Shown: positions 26,840-35,959 of the stretch, piece by piece
How the letters are laid out: each line of letters opens with the position of its first letter
Numbering within the stretch: the first letter of the stretch is position 1
Assembly: GCF_021533835.1 (NCBI RefSeq)
Contig: NZ_JAKFYQ010000001.1
Location: forward strand, 1,026,079-1,090,078
Origin: Synechococcus sp. Nb3U1
GTDB lineage: Bacteria > Cyanobacteriota > Cyanobacteriia > Thermostichales > Thermostichaceae
DNA length: 64,000 nucleotides
Reading direction: 5' to 3'
Translations under genes and position numbers: made by a program
The notes under the pieces: generated by a model
The model's database searches: none
What the model was told of the DNA's origin: nothing
What the model saw: only the letters and a program-made list of their open reading frames with translations

Positions 26840-27691
26840 ATGCAGGTGGCAAGGTTGATGTCAGCCGAGCAGTCGATACAGCAGAGCACCCTAAAACCCA
26901 AAGTCGCCCCTTTGCGGGTTGCTGAAGAGCGGGAGATCAGGAAAATGGTCGCCAATGTAGAACCACAGCCGATCAAAGTCAGCACTCGCTCGGCCCTGAT
27001 GCGGCGCTTCAACCAAAGCTTTCCCTCTTTTTACAGCCAGTTTGTCAGTAGTGAGGTGCAGGCACAAAATCTGCGTTTAGCCTATGCCCTCTATCAAACC
27101 CGTAAGGCCGTAGTGCAAATGCAGGACGAACGGCGCAAAACGGTGGTTTGTCTGGCCTATCGCAACCAACCTTCCCTGCTCAGCGATCTGTTTGGGGTAC
27201 TCACTGCCTTTAATCTGTCGGTGCATGGTATCAACCTCTATGGGCAGATCTACTCACCCCATTTGGTGTTTATCCGTATCACCGTATCCCGAGATGGGAA
27301 TAGCCTGTCTTCCCAAACCAAGCTCAATTTGGAACGAGCTATTCACGAGTGCTTGGCGGGTGTCTTTCGCGTTCATGAAACCTTGGCTTTAGAGTTTGAT
27401 CTCAAAGCTGGGCTGAAAGACACACAGGTTTCTTTTTATTCGGATCAAGTGTTTCATTTACCCACCCTTCTGGTGGATACCGATAACCAACCGGGTATGT
27501 TTTATCGGGTGATGACTGCCCTTTGGCAGGAGGATCTGACGGTGATCAACCTGAATTTGATGTTGCGCCGCGATCAAACCCGCTTTATTTTCTATCTTTT
27601 GGGGCCGGATTCTTCCACTTCGATGCCGGAGTTTTTGGGGCAAAAATTGGCCCTGAGCATCCAGCAGCGGCTACAAGGGGATCCCTATTAA
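26840..27691 (+). CDS. cyanobacterial protein with two ACT-like domains
   Basis: 283 aa; GAGGGCAG just before ATG 26840 is a usable ribosome site. After a basic N-terminal part (1-90), an ACT-like domain lies at about 98-180 (CLAYRNQPSLLSDLFGVLTAFNLSVHGINLYGQ) and a second at about 205-275 (TLLVDTDNQPGMFYRVMTALWQEDLTVINLNLML). ACT pairs like these are found in GlnD and ACR-type proteins that sense amino acids. There is no catalytic domain, so a ligand-sensing regulator is likely; the ligand is unknown. Stands alone, facing pcyA at its 3' end. Confidence 0.7.
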   Translation: MQVARLMSAEQSIQQSTLKPKVAPLRVAEEREIRKMVANVEPQPIKVSTRSALMRRFNQSFPSFYSQFVSSEVQAQNLRLAYALYQTRKAVVQMQDERRKTVVCLAYRNQPSLLSDLFGVLTAFNLSVHGINLYGQIYSPHLVFIRITVSRDGNSLSSQTKLNLERAIHECLAGVFRVHETLALEFDLKAGLKDTQVSFYSDQVFHLPTLLVDTDNQPGMFYRVMTALWQEDLTVINLNLMLRRDQTRFIFYLLGPDSSTSMPEFLGQKLALSIQQRLQGDPY

Positions 27692-27733
27692 GGTCAAATC
27701 CGCTAAAATCCGCTCTCCTCTGCTCTGAGGATT

Positions 27734-28483
27734 TCAATCCACTCCAGGGCTGGGGGGTAAATCAAAGAGGACGGTGTTCATGTAGCGCTCGGCCCATGCG
27801 GGGCCAAAGGTTTTTTCCAAGACACGACGGGTACGATCGTTCTGCTGTTGCTGGCTGCAGTAGCGGTACTGTCCCTGATAGTTGGCCAGAATCTGGCTCG
27901 GATCCGTCTGCGGGGTCATCTGCTGGGCAAGCTGACAGTGAATCTCTAGATAGCGGCTGGCTAAGGCCAAAAACTGATCTGCTTCTTCCTCATCACTGGG
28001 GCGAATAAACAGACAGTAAGGAGAGAAAATGTCTCCCCACTGGGGTAGCTCTCGCCGTTGCTGAAACGGGGCCAGACGGGATCCCGAGGCTTCCAACTTT
28101 TGGATATAAGGCTGCGGCAAGTTCGGCGTCACCGGCGACAGATCGACAATGGCAGCGCTCACCTGTCCCCGACCGGCCACGATGTCACAGCCAAACATCG
28201 GCAGAGCATACTGCGGCTGCGGGAACATAACGCAATGGAGGATATCCAGGCTTTGTCCGGCACGGGCTAGCTCCAGGTGCAGCTTGCGAAAGGGATCCCC
28301 TTGGTAGCAACGGTTTTCGATTTGCAATTTTTCCCCATCCAAGCGGCCTTCCACATAGCCGAGATCTTCGGGTAGAGCGTAGGGTTCAAGCGTGAGGCTG
28401 GATCCCCAAATGTTTAGGATTGCCTCCGACAGGCGCTGGATTAGAGGATGCAGTTGAGTTTGTAAAGCAGGAGCGGTGAGCAT
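27734..28483 (-). CDS. pcyA: phycocyanobilin:ferredoxin oxidoreductase
   Basis: 249 aa from ATG 28483; a TTG three codons upstream is open. PcyA reduces biliverdin IXa to phycocyanobilin with electrons from ferredoxin. The active-site His and Asp lie in [22 protein letters not shown] (H in LHCV, D in CDIV). Other family landmarks: [27 protein letters not shown] and the C-terminal [18 protein letters not shown]. The product serves phycobiliproteins and probably bilin-binding photoreceptors such as the PixJ-like protein in this window. Single gene. Confidence 0.95.
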   Translation of the reverse strand: MLTAPALQTQLHPLIQRLSEAILNIWGSSLTLEPYALPEDLGYVEGRLDGEKLQIENRCYQGDPFRKLHLELARAGQSLDILHCVMFPQPQYALPMFGCDIVAGRGQVSAAIVDLSPVTPNLPQPYIQKLEASGSRLAPFQQRRELPQWGDIFSPYCLFIRPSDEEEADQFLALASRYLEIHCQLAQQMTPQTDPSQILANYQGQYRYCSQQQQNDRTRRVLEKTFGPAWAERYMNTVLFDLPPSPGVD

Positions 28484-28593
28484 GGGATCCAAAAAATAAA
28501 CCAGTGGGGTAACCCTTGCGGGCCAGGGCTTGGCCCACCTTCTCCACTATCCCATCCTTTCGTCAGCCAGATCCCAAACACCCCTGAGCTTCT

Positions 28594-29496
28594 CTACTCC
28601 CGCACTGCCCCTGCCGTCAGCCCCCGCACATAGTAGCGCTGCAACACCAAAGCCAAGATCAACACCGGCACCACCGCGATCACCCCCAAAGCACTCATGC
28701 GGCCCCAGGCCACCTCGTAGGTGCTAAAGGCTTCTAAAACCCCCAAGGTTAACAGGCGTGTGCGCACCCCTGACAACACTAACGGGCTGAAAAAATCGTT
28801 CCAGGAAAAAATGAATCCCAACAGGCTAACGGTGATCACCCCCGGCAATGATAGCGGCAACGCCACCCGCCAAAAGGCCCCCCAGCGACCACAACCATCT
28901 ACCAACGCCGCTTCCTCCAACACCTGCGGCATCCCAACAAAAAAACCGCGCATGAACCAAGCGACAAAGGTGATTTTGAACACGCTCTGCAACAGAATTA
29001 GCCCAGTGTAGCTATCCAGCAGGCGTAGATCCCGCATCATCAAGTAAAAGGGCAACAGCAACGCAATCGGCGGGAACAGGCGGATCCCCAACAGCGCCAG
29101 GGCCAACCCATTGGCCAAAACCCCCGGTTGACGGGCCAAGCCATAGCCCGCCGGGATCCCCAACAGCAAGGCCAGTAGGGTGGATCCTACCGAGACGATC
29201 AGGGTATTGACCAGGTAGCGCCCCACTGGCACCTCCCGCCACAGGGCCCAGTAGTTTTCCCAGCTGGGCCGAAAGACTTGAAACAGGTTAATGGTTTGGG
29301 ATCCCTGGCCAGTTTTGAGGGAGATAAGCAGCATCCATCCCAACGGCAACAAGAACACCAGCAGCACCAAAGCTGTCAGCAGATACAGCAATACAGGTCT
29401 GAGCCAGCGGTTCCGCTCTTTGGTAAGGGGCTGGGCGAGGGGCTTAGGCTCTGGTGCCACAGCGGTTTTGGGATCCCTCTCCTGGATCAGGTTCAT
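28594..29496 (-). CDS. carbohydrate ABC transporter permease (MalG-type)
   Basis: 300 aa from ATG 29496, whose ATGA overlaps the stop of the upstream permease; a later-looking upstream start is shadow. Six spans with the EAA loop EAALVDGCGRWGAFWRVALPLSLPG that contacts the ATPase. This is the second membrane subunit of a CUT1 sugar importer. No binding protein or ATPase is in the neighbourhood, so the ATPase may be shared with another system. Substrate unknown. Confidence 0.88.
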   Translation of the reverse strand: MNLIQERDPKTAVAPEPKPLAQPLTKERNRWLRPVLLYLLTALVLLVFLLPLGWMLLISLKTGQGSQTINLFQVFRPSWENYWALWREVPVGRYLVNTLIVSVGSTLLALLLGIPAGYGLARQPGVLANGLALALLGIRLFPPIALLLPFYLMMRDLRLLDSYTGLILLQSVFKITFVAWFMRGFFVGMPQVLEEAALVDGCGRWGAFWRVALPLSLPGVITVSLLGFIFSWNDFFSPLVLSGVRTRLLTLGVLEAFSTYEVAWGRMSALGVIAVVPVLILALVLQRYYVRGLTAGAVRE

Positions 29497-30431
29497 GGCG
29501 CGCGATCCCCCCAACCCACCGCCCAACCGTAAAAGGCCAAAAACAGCAACAAAATCCCCATCAGCAGCACCGATAGTGCCGCCCCATAGCCCACATCGAA
29601 AAACGTCAGGCCGACCTTGAAAATGTGGTAGTTGATCACCTCGGTGGCTCGCCCCGGCCCCCCACCTGTGATCACAAACACCGAGTCGAAGATCTTAAAC
29701 AGCTCCATCGCCCGCAGCAGCAAGGCAATCACCAGCACCGGCCTTAGCAACGGCAGAGAAATGTGGCGAAAACCTTGCCAGCTATTGGCTCCATCCAGTT
29801 GAGCTGCTTGCAACAGTTCCGGCGGTTGGCTTTGCAGGCCTGCAAACAGGGTAATCGCCAACAGGGGCGTCCACTGCCAGATATCCACCCAAATCAAGGC
29901 CCAGAGCGCCGTGTGGGCTTCTCCGATCAAGCCGCGCCCCAACGGGATCCCTAGTCCTCCCAGCAGTTGCGATACCAGGCCAAAATCAGGGTTGTACAGC
30001 GCCCGCCACACCAAGGCCGCCACCACCGGAGCTAGCGCCATTGGGGTCAGCAACAGAGCTCGCGCCCAGCCCATGCCTGGCAATCGCTGATCCAGCAACA
30101 CCGCAATCCCCAAACCCAGGATCAACTCCAGTCCAGAAGCGACTCCCACAAACAGCAGAGTATTCCCCAGGGATCCCAACACCTGCGGATCCTGCAAAGC
30201 CTGAATGTAGTTTTGCAGGCCCACAAAAGTACTGGAGCCAGTGGGATCCGTCAGTCGATACCGAAACAGGGAGATAACCAGCGCGTATCCCAGCGGATAG
30301 AGGGCAAATGCCAGCAAAAAGGCCAAGGCAGGCCAAGTCCAAGTCAGAAGCCCCCAGCGCTTCAGAAGAGGCATCCATAATGCTGCTAAATGCACCCTCA
30401 ACCTTTGCTGCCCCCGGATCGGATGGTTCAT
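29493..30431 (-). CDS. carbohydrate ABC transporter permease (MalF-type)
   Basis: 312 aa from ATG 30431. About six hydrophobic spans starting WPALAFLLAFALYPLGYALVISLF, with the EAA-like loop LLQAAQLDGANSWQGFRHISLPLLRP. It pairs with the MalG-type permease through the ATGA overlap. CUT1-type importers carry oligosaccharides or osmolytes; in cyanobacteria glucosylglycerol transport is one example, but nothing here fixes the substrate. An 8 bp tandem repeat lies just upstream. Confidence 0.88.
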   Translation of the reverse strand: MNHPIRGQQRLRVHLAALWMPLLKRWGLLTWTWPALAFLLAFALYPLGYALVISLFRYRLTDPTGSSTFVGLQNYIQALQDPQVLGSLGNTLLFVGVASGLELILGLGIAVLLDQRLPGMGWARALLLTPMALAPVVAALVWRALYNPDFGLVSQLLGGLGIPLGRGLIGEAHTALWALIWVDIWQWTPLLAITLFAGLQSQPPELLQAAQLDGANSWQGFRHISLPLLRPVLVIALLLRAMELFKIFDSVFVITGGGPGRATEVINYHIFKVGLTFFDVGYGAALSVLLMGILLLFLAFYGWAVGWGDRAP

Positions 30432-30439
30432 CCAGGCTC

Positions 30440-30455
30440 TATCCTGTTATCCTGT
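30440..30455. repeat. 8 bp tandem duplication TATCCTGT
   Basis: Two adjacent copies (30440-30447 and 30448-30455) directly upstream of the MalF-type start. Slightly further up, GGTGTACCAACA is followed by GGTATACCAACC, an imperfect 12 bp tandem (about 30476-30499). Confidence 0.85.
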
Positions 30456-30501
30456 CATTCTCGTCAGGTTTCTGTAGGTGTACCAACAGGTATACCAACC
30501 C

Positions 30502-30927
30502 TCAGGCGGGCTGTAACAGCGACCGTAAGATGCTGAGATACTCGTTGATGTTGCGCTGGTTGCCGCCAAAGTCATACTCCCCAACACGGCCTACGGAGGT
30601 GATCTCTAGGCGAGTTTGACTGGGATCCCCTTCCACTGGCGACAGAGTCACCGTCAGATCATCCACAAATTTGAAAAAGTTAGTGCGGGAAATCCCTTTC
30701 ACTTGCAGAGCCTGGGCATCCACGGATCCCAGTTCCCCCCGTTTCCACACCTGAAAGGCTTGTTCAGCTGCTTTGAGCACCTGCTCGGGGCTGGCCGAGA
30801 GCACGACCTCCTGTTGAGCACGATTGTTGGGAGAGCCGCCCACAGTAGCAGCCTGTACCGCCGGGATCCCGCCCACGAGGGCAAACAGCAGCACGACCAG
30901 CAACACCAAGGGTTTCCAGAAAGACAT
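30502..30927 (-). CDS. secreted DUF1499 protein
   Basis: 141 aa. Signal peptide MSFWKPLVLLVVLLFALVGGIPAVQAA with predicted cleavage after VQA. The rest follows the DUF1499 pattern: SPEQVLKAAEQAF, GISRTNFFKFVDDLTVTLSPVEGD, TRLEITSVGRVGEYDFGGNQRNINEYL. DUF1499 proteins are small exported or lumenal proteins of unknown function. It stands between the sugar permeases and aminopeptidase P on the same strand, with gaps of 62-70 bp. Confidence 0.75.
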   Translation of the reverse strand: MSFWKPLVLLVVLLFALVGGIPAVQAATVGGSPNNRAQQEVVLSASPEQVLKAAEQAFQVWKRGELGSVDAQALQVKGISRTNFFKFVDDLTVTLSPVEGDPSQTRLEITSVGRVGEYDFGGNQRNINEYLSILRSLLQPA

Positions 30928-30989
30928 GCGAGTAAGCGGTGAAGTTTACATCCCTTATTATTATCTCTCAAGATCCCGGCCTTCGATCC

Positions 30990-32822
30990 TCAAGGCTCTC
31001 CTAATCCACAGGCCTGTTTCAACCAGGCGGCATCTTGTTCATCCAACGTGGCGTGGTGGAGCTCGTAGACCTGCTGGTGGTAGTGATCAATCCAAGCGGT
31101 TTGGGCCTCATCGAGTCGTCCCCAGTCGATTAACCTGCGATCAAACGGGATCCAAGTCAGGGAGCGAAAGCCCATCCATCCTTTTGGCTCACCAATAGCA
31201 ACCACTTCGTAGAGATTTTCGATGCGGATCCCACCCCATCCCGGCAGGTAGTAGCCCGGTTCGATGCTGTTGATCATACCCACCTTGAGGGCGGTGCTGG
31301 CCCGTCGGTGGATCCCGTTTGGCCCCTCATGCACATTCAAGAAAGCCCCTACCCCATGTCCGGTGCCGTGGCCGTAGTCTAATCCGGCGTGCCAAAGCGT
31401 CGAGCGGGTGATGCCATCCAAAGAAGCCCCGTAGGTATCCGGCGGGAAGATCTGGCGAGCGCATTGAATATGGGCCTTGAGCACCTCTGTATAGCGTTGT
31501 TGGCACAAAGGATTCGCTGCCCCTTGGCCAATCCAAACGGTGCGGGTATCGTCGGTGGTGCCCCCTTCGTATTGGGCTCCCGAATCCAGCAGGAAAAGTT
31601 CACCCACCCGCAAAAGCATGTTGGGATCCGGGGTGCCGTAGTGGATGATCGAGCTGTTAGGGCCGGCTCCGGCAATGGTATTAAAGCTGAGGCCTACCCA
31701 GCCCTCTTCCTCCTGGTAGTGCCGCTTCATGGTGGCCGCCACATCCGCTTCGCTGATCGGGATCCCTTGTTGGATTTGCCGGTCAATCCAGGCCAGGGTA
31801 CGAATCTTCGCTCGACTGGCTCTGCGATTGGCCCGCCGCATCTGCTCCAGTTCCACCGGATTTTTGATGGCTTTCAGGGCTTCTACCGGATGATCCAGAT
31901 CCCGACAGGCCACATTCTGCAATAGGTTCTGGGTGCCTTGGGTGGTGTGTTTAGCATCCAGCCCCACCGGAGCATCGTTTCTGGCCCAGAGAGGCAGGTG
32001 TTCCACGTAGCTGGCGTAGGACAGGATTTCCACTCCCGCTTCCTGCAGGCTGCTCTGCGCTTCTGGGCTGAGCCGTTCCACATCGGTAAAGAGAGCCGCT
32101 TTTTGGGTGCTGACCAAGCCATAGGCCCGAAACACCGGGTTATAGGGAATATCGGATCCGCGCAGGTTAAACAGCCAGGCCACTTGATCCAACTTGGTGA
32201 GGGGCAATAACCCGACTCGCTTCTGCTGCATCTGTTTCCGAACTTGGCCCAGCTTTTCGGTGACTGTGGCTCCGCTCAGGCTGGTGGGCACCGCATAAAT
32301 CGGTTGGGTAAAAGACTCTGATACCCCCTCAGAGGGTTTAGAGTCAGGTGTGGATCCCTGTCTTGCCCTATCCACCAGGTTTTCTGAGGTGGGGATCAGC
32401 AACACACCTCCCGCCTGAGTATGGGTTTTCAGTTGTCGATAAGTAGCCACCGAAACTGTGAAGGGATCCACCCCCAAGCGAAACCCGGATCCCAGGGCTT
32501 CGATGATCTCCATCAGGCTAGGCTGATCCGGCAAGCCCCCTTTGATCAGGGTGAAGAGGCTCAGATCCACCTCCTGTTCGGCCTGTTCGTGATAGCGGGG
32601 ATCCACCCACAGCCAGGCTTTGTCCCGACCGATGAGGGCATCCCCCGCCGAACCAGTAAACCCTGTGATCCACTGCCGTCGCTTGCGATTTTCCGGCAAA
32701 TATTCGTTCAAATGCTCATCTGCTGAGGGCACCCAAAACCCATCCAGATCCTTTTCTTGCAAAAGCTGCCGTAACTGCTGTAGGCAGGCTGGAATATCTA
32801 AGCGGGGTAAGATTCGAGTCAT
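30990..32822 (-). CDS. Xaa-Pro aminopeptidase (M24B, long form)
   Basis: 610 aa with three domains, the long XPNPEP1-like form. The N-terminal domain starts PRLDIPACLQQLRQLL, DEHLNEYLPENRKRRQWITGFTGSAG. The catalytic domain keeps the dimetal ligands: LLDSGAQYEGGTTDDTRT (two Asp), GHGTGHGVGAFLNVHEGP (His), INSIEPGYYLPGWGGIRIEN (two Glu). It removes N-terminal residues before proline. A cytosolic enzyme is expected as no signal peptide is seen. Confidence 0.93.
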   Translation of the reverse strand: MTRILPRLDIPACLQQLRQLLQEKDLDGFWVPSADEHLNEYLPENRKRRQWITGFTGSAGDALIGRDKAWLWVDPRYHEQAEQEVDLSLFTLIKGGLPDQPSLMEIIEALGSGFRLGVDPFTVSVATYRQLKTHTQAGGVLLIPTSENLVDRARQGSTPDSKPSEGVSESFTQPIYAVPTSLSGATVTEKLGQVRKQMQQKRVGLLPLTKLDQVAWLFNLRGSDIPYNPVFRAYGLVSTQKAALFTDVERLSPEAQSSLQEAGVEILSYASYVEHLPLWARNDAPVGLDAKHTTQGTQNLLQNVACRDLDHPVEALKAIKNPVELEQMRRANRRASRAKIRTLAWIDRQIQQGIPISEADVAATMKRHYQEEEGWVGLSFNTIAGAGPNSSIIHYGTPDPNMLLRVGELFLLDSGAQYEGGTTDDTRTVWIGQGAANPLCQQRYTEVLKAHIQCARQIFPPDTYGASLDGITRSTLWHAGLDYGHGTGHGVGAFLNVHEGPNGIHRRASTALKVGMINSIEPGYYLPGWGGIRIENLYEVVAIGEPKGWMGFRSLTWIPFDRRLIDWGRLDEAQTAWIDHYHQQVYELHHATLDEQDAAWLKQACGLGEP

Positions 32823-32868
32823 GGCCGAGCAGGAAGAGCACTAGGTTCACAATCTTAATCGAATTCCT

Positions 32869-33240
32869 TCATTCCTCAGGAAATCCGGCCTCCCGCCATC
32901 CCCGCATCCCACCATCCATGGAGATCACCTTCTGATAGCCCATTTTTTTCAGGTTGTCTGCTGCCAAAGCGGAGCGAAACCCGCCCCCACAATAAAGGAT
33001 GATCTCGGCTTCTTTATCGGGAATGGCTGTTTCAATATCCCGCTCAATAATACCCTTGCCCAAATGGATAGCCCCGACGGCATGGCCGGCCTGCCATTCT
33101 GACTCTTCCCGCACATCCACAAAGTAAAAGGGATCCCCTTGCAGTTGCTTTTGCCGTACCTGCTCAACCGTTAGCTCTTGGATGCGGCTTTTAGCCTCGT
33201 TGACCAAGGCTAGAAACGCAGGGGAGTGATGGGGGGCCAT
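32869..33240 (-). CDS. single-domain rhodanese-like protein
   Basis: 123 aa. Rhodanese fold with FYFVDVREESEWQAGHAVGAIHLGKGIIERDIE and the active-site loop LYCGGGFRSALAA, whose Cys would carry the persulfide. Ends with GWREAGFP as in many rhodaneses. Likely a sulfur-transfer or redox protein in the cytoplasm. It is divergent from the secreted protein gene at 33352. Confidence 0.9.
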   Translation of the reverse strand: MAPHHSPAFLALVNEAKSRIQELTVEQVRQKQLQGDPFYFVDVREESEWQAGHAVGAIHLGKGIIERDIETAIPDKEAEIILYCGGGFRSALAADNLKKMGYQKVISMDGGMRGWREAGFPEE

Positions 33241-33351
33241 GGGGAATTTACTTTTGGGTAAACTTCGTGAGCCGGAATCCAGCTCACCTCCTGGATCTTA
33301 AACGGTACAAGGCTAGACTGGAATGCAGATTTGCTTGCTGGAGGCCACAGT

Positions 33352-34248
33352 TTGAGATCCCCATTGATCGGTTTACAACAGCTTTTCACCCTGACCTCTG
33401 TCTTGTGTTTGGGGATCCCGTTCGTGGCTGTCTTTCCAACAGAGGCTTTAGCCCAGCCAGCCCCGACCCAATTGGAAGGTGGGATCCGACGGCAAGTTAG
33501 CAATCCTCCCCCTGAGGCTCTCATTGCTCTGCTCAATCAACAGATCGAAGCAGCCAATCGCCGCGATTTGGAAGGGGTGATGGCCACTTACAGCCCTGAG
33601 TTTCGCCATCAGGATGGTTTAGACCGAGAGGCGGTGGAGCGCTCCATTCAAAAGCTCTGGGAAAATCACCCGGATCTCACCTACTCTGCTCAAATTGTAT
33701 CTTGGCGGCAGGTGGGCCCCGATATCATTGCCGATGTGTCGAGCCAGCTGGAGGGCTCCCAGGCCTCGGTACGGGGCAGCTTTCAGGTGGAAGCCTCAAC
33801 TTTGCTGCGCAATCGCTATCGCCCGGATCCGGCTAACCCCGAACAACTGCTGCTGATCGACCAAGAGGTGTTGCAAGAAGCAAGCACCCTCACCTCCGGT
33901 TCGGCCCCGCCCACGGTCACCCTCAATCTGCCGGATGTGGTCAAGCCGGGATCTACCTATTCCCTGCAGGCGATTGTGGCGGAGCCCTTGACTCGTTCCT
34001 TGCTTTTGGGGGCGGTTACGGAACAACCCATCACCTCCTCTGGCTACCCAGAAGTCACCTCTTTCCCCCTCGAACCCTTGCAGGCAGGTGGGATCTTCCG
34101 TCAGGCGGATGCCCCAAAAGAACCGGGCGCGGAGTGGATTTCCGTGATGCTGGTCAATCAAACGGGCATTACCCTAGAGAGCCGTCGGCTCACCGTTAGC
34201 GACCGCTTGGCCCTGGAGGGATCCCTGTCTGCTCCCGCCAATCCTTAA
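33352..34248 (+). CDS. exported protein with NTF2/SnoaL-like domain
   Basis: 298 aa from TTG 33352, chosen because GGAGG lies 7 bp upstream; an earlier TTG has no site. Signal peptide is hydrophobic with ALAQP as probable cleavage. An NTF2/SnoaL-like domain (about 55-165) has PEALIALLNQQIEAANRRDLEGVMATYSPEFRH. The rest (about 190-290) is beta-rich, with VTLNLPDVVKPGSTYSLQAIV. Conserved in cyanobacteria to my knowledge, function unknown. It precedes the 41 aa lipoprotein. Confidence 0.7.
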   Translation: MRSPLIGLQQLFTLTSVLCLGIPFVAVFPTEALAQPAPTQLEGGIRRQVSNPPPEALIALLNQQIEAANRRDLEGVMATYSPEFRHQDGLDREAVERSIQKLWENHPDLTYSAQIVSWRQVGPDIIADVSSQLEGSQASVRGSFQVEASTLLRNRYRPDPANPEQLLLIDQEVLQEASTLTSGSAPPTVTLNLPDVVKPGSTYSLQAIVAEPLTRSLLLGAVTEQPITSSGYPEVTSFPLEPLQAGGIFRQADAPKEPGAEWISVMLVNQTGITLESRRLTVSDRLALEGSLSAPANP

Positions 34249-34321
34249 AGAATCTTCACAGGATAGGGAATGCCTTTGGGGTAATCTGTGCTGTCAGTTG
34301 TGCTCGTCAAGGCAGGAAACT

Positions 34322-34447
34322 ATGCGTTCTTCAGCTCGCCTGCTCTACTTTTTGGTGCTGGGCCTATTTTTGGTTGGTTGCAGCGGTGGCAACTCCGTCG
34401 GTGCGCCAGTAGTGGATCGGCAAACCCCTGCTCCTGGGGGCAATTAA
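34322..34447 (+). CDS. 41 aa putative lipoprotein
   Basis: Short ORF with AGGA 5-6 bp before ATG 34322. It begins MRSSARLLYFLVLGLFLVGC, a signal peptide ending in a lipobox (LVGC), then SGGNSVGAPVVDRQTPAPGGN. A mature peptide of about 22 residues would be lipid-anchored. It lies 73 bp downstream of the exported protein gene. Too short for a family assignment; the complete lipobox and ribosome site support it being real. Confidence 0.6.
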   Translation: MRSSARLLYFLVLGLFLVGCSGGNSVGAPVVDRQTPAPGGN

Positions 34448-34524
34448 GCCCTCAAAAAATTCTGGATCAGGTTAGCCCCATTACCCCAGTTATTCAACCG
34501 CCGGAACCTAGCGCTTCTTCAACC

Positions 34525-34546
34525 GTAATGGTCACGTAATGGTCAC
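34525..34546. repeat. 11 bp tandem duplication GTAATGGTCAC in pstS
   Basis: Two copies at 34525-34535 and 34536-34546. The extra copy creates a TGA; without it the pstS end reads VTITVEEALGSGG, like other PstS C-termini. Confidence 0.9.
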
Positions 34547-34929
34547 GATGGGTTGCCCTCGGAAGGCAGTTCCTACCAACCGCTGCTGAAAGTGGCTACG
34601 CGCCATCTCGTAAGCTCGCTTGGACAAGGGCAAGAATCGTACCAACGGGATCCACCGCTCCGGCGCACTCAGATAAGCACGGATAAAGTTATCAATTTCC
34701 GGCTTTTGATCCAAAGATTCCAGATTGATGTAGAGCAACAGAGGCCGACTCAAGGGGCGATATTCCAAGTTATGGATGGTCTCTAGCTTAGGATAGATAG
34801 AGCCGCGTCCAGAATCCACGGCAACAGGTTTGAGAGCCTCCCAATGGCGCAGGTAATTGCCAATATCGAAGAAACCTAAAGCATTGGGATCATTACTAAT
34901 GTTTTCTACTAAGAAAGTCACATCCTCAC

Positions 34930-34943
34930 TAGCCACTAGCCAC
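34930..34943. repeat. 7 bp tandem duplication TAGCCAC in pstS
   Basis: Two copies at 34930-34936 and 34937-34943. Without one copy the protein would read TDYVASEDVTFLVENISNDP, so the duplication is the frameshift. Confidence 0.92.
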
Positions 34944-35615
34944 GTAGTCGGTGCGACTGGATCCCGCTTGCCCCACCACCACCTGGGTGAAATAGTCATA
35001 AGTACCGGAATCTTGGCCACGGCCATACAGATTCAATGGGCGATCAGGCCATGATGGACGAATCTGTGACCAACGAGTCACTTGTCCTTCAGCGCTCGGT
35101 TGCCAAATTTGTCGCAGTTCCTGAAGCGTCAGGTTGTCTATCCAAGCATTATCAGGGTGAGCCACAATTGAAATAGCATCCATCGCCACAGGGATTTCAA
35201 TGTACTGGATGCCATTGGCCTCACAAACAGCAATTTCTTCGCGGATAATCGGGCGTGAAGCATTTTGAATATCGCTTTCTCCAGCACAAAACTTGCTAAA
35301 CCCGGCACGGGTTCCCGAAAAATTCACCACCACCTCAGCAGCCTGACGGTTGTTGCGCAGGTAGCGACGCTTGGCAGCCTCTGTCAGCGGGAAGACGGTG
35401 CTAGAACCATCGATCACAATTCGATTGGCATCCCCAGATTGAACCACTCCTGCCTATACCAAAACTAGCGCAAAGCCAGCACCCAAGAAGAGTGCCACCA
35501 GCACCATAGCTAGGCCCAAGGAGCGTCTAAATCTGCCCAAAACTATGCTCAACATAACATTGGATCCCCCAAATATTCTCAAGACTAAATTAAAAAATTC
35601 AGTCTGGACTTGATA

Positions 35616-35888
35616 TTAATGCTTGATCAGCTTCTTGAGACTTTCCCGCATACTATGCAGCACCTCATCCAAAAGTGCTTTGAGATCTTGCCAGACTTCA
35701 TCAGTAGCTTTGACCAGATCTTGAGAGCGAATTTTGGCAGATTCCAGATGTTGCTCTAGGCGCTCAATTTCTTTGTGCTGGGCAGCTTCTCGAGCTTCAC
35801 GATATTCGGATTTGAGAATTTCTAGAGCTTGTGTAGCCTCTGCGATCTGCTGCTCAAGCTCTTGGAGATATTCGGCTTTGGAATTCAT
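35616..35888 (-). CDS. small cytoplasmic coiled-coil protein in phosphate locus
   Basis: 90 aa from ATG 35888, preceded by GGAGCAGGG; a start 30 bp upstream is possible. It is nearly all charged coiled coil (ELEQQIAEATQALEILKSEYREAREAAQ, then RLEQHLESAKIRSQDLVKATDEVWQDLKALLDEVLHSMRESLKKL). No membrane span or signal. It lies 71 bp after the Na/Pi transporter and 60 bp before the pstS remnant on the same strand, so it may be a phosphate-regulated partner of one of them. Function unknown. Confidence 0.65.
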   Translation of the reverse strand: MNSKAEYLQELEQQIAEATQALEILKSEYREAREAAQHKEIERLEQHLESAKIRSQDLVKATDEVWQDLKALLDEVLHSMRESLKKLIKH

Positions 35889-35959
35889 AGACCCTGCTCC
35901 GGAGGAAAGGTTTTTCAATCAACAAGGGATCCCTCGAAAAGCTTCTAAAGCAGAGTGCC

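Larger units (their letters stand above)
34494..35555 (-). pseudogene. pstS: decayed phosphate-binding protein (PstS-like)
   Basis: The ancestral frame starts at ATG 35555 with a signal-like segment (SLGLAMVLVALFLGAGFALVL) and continues NRIVIDGSSTVFPLTEA, GTRAGFSKFCAGESDIQNASRPI, IEIPVAMDAISIVAHP and [14 protein letters not shown], all PstS landmarks. It is broken three ways: an in-frame TAG at 35454-35456 after the signal segment, a 7 bp tandem duplication at 34930-34943 that shifts the frame, and an 11 bp tandem duplication at 34525-34546 that ends the second frame early. Removing both duplications restores one frame to TGA at 34494. Expected product: a periplasmic phosphate receptor. Sequencing error is possible for the TAG but unlikely for two duplications. 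Confidence 0.88.
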
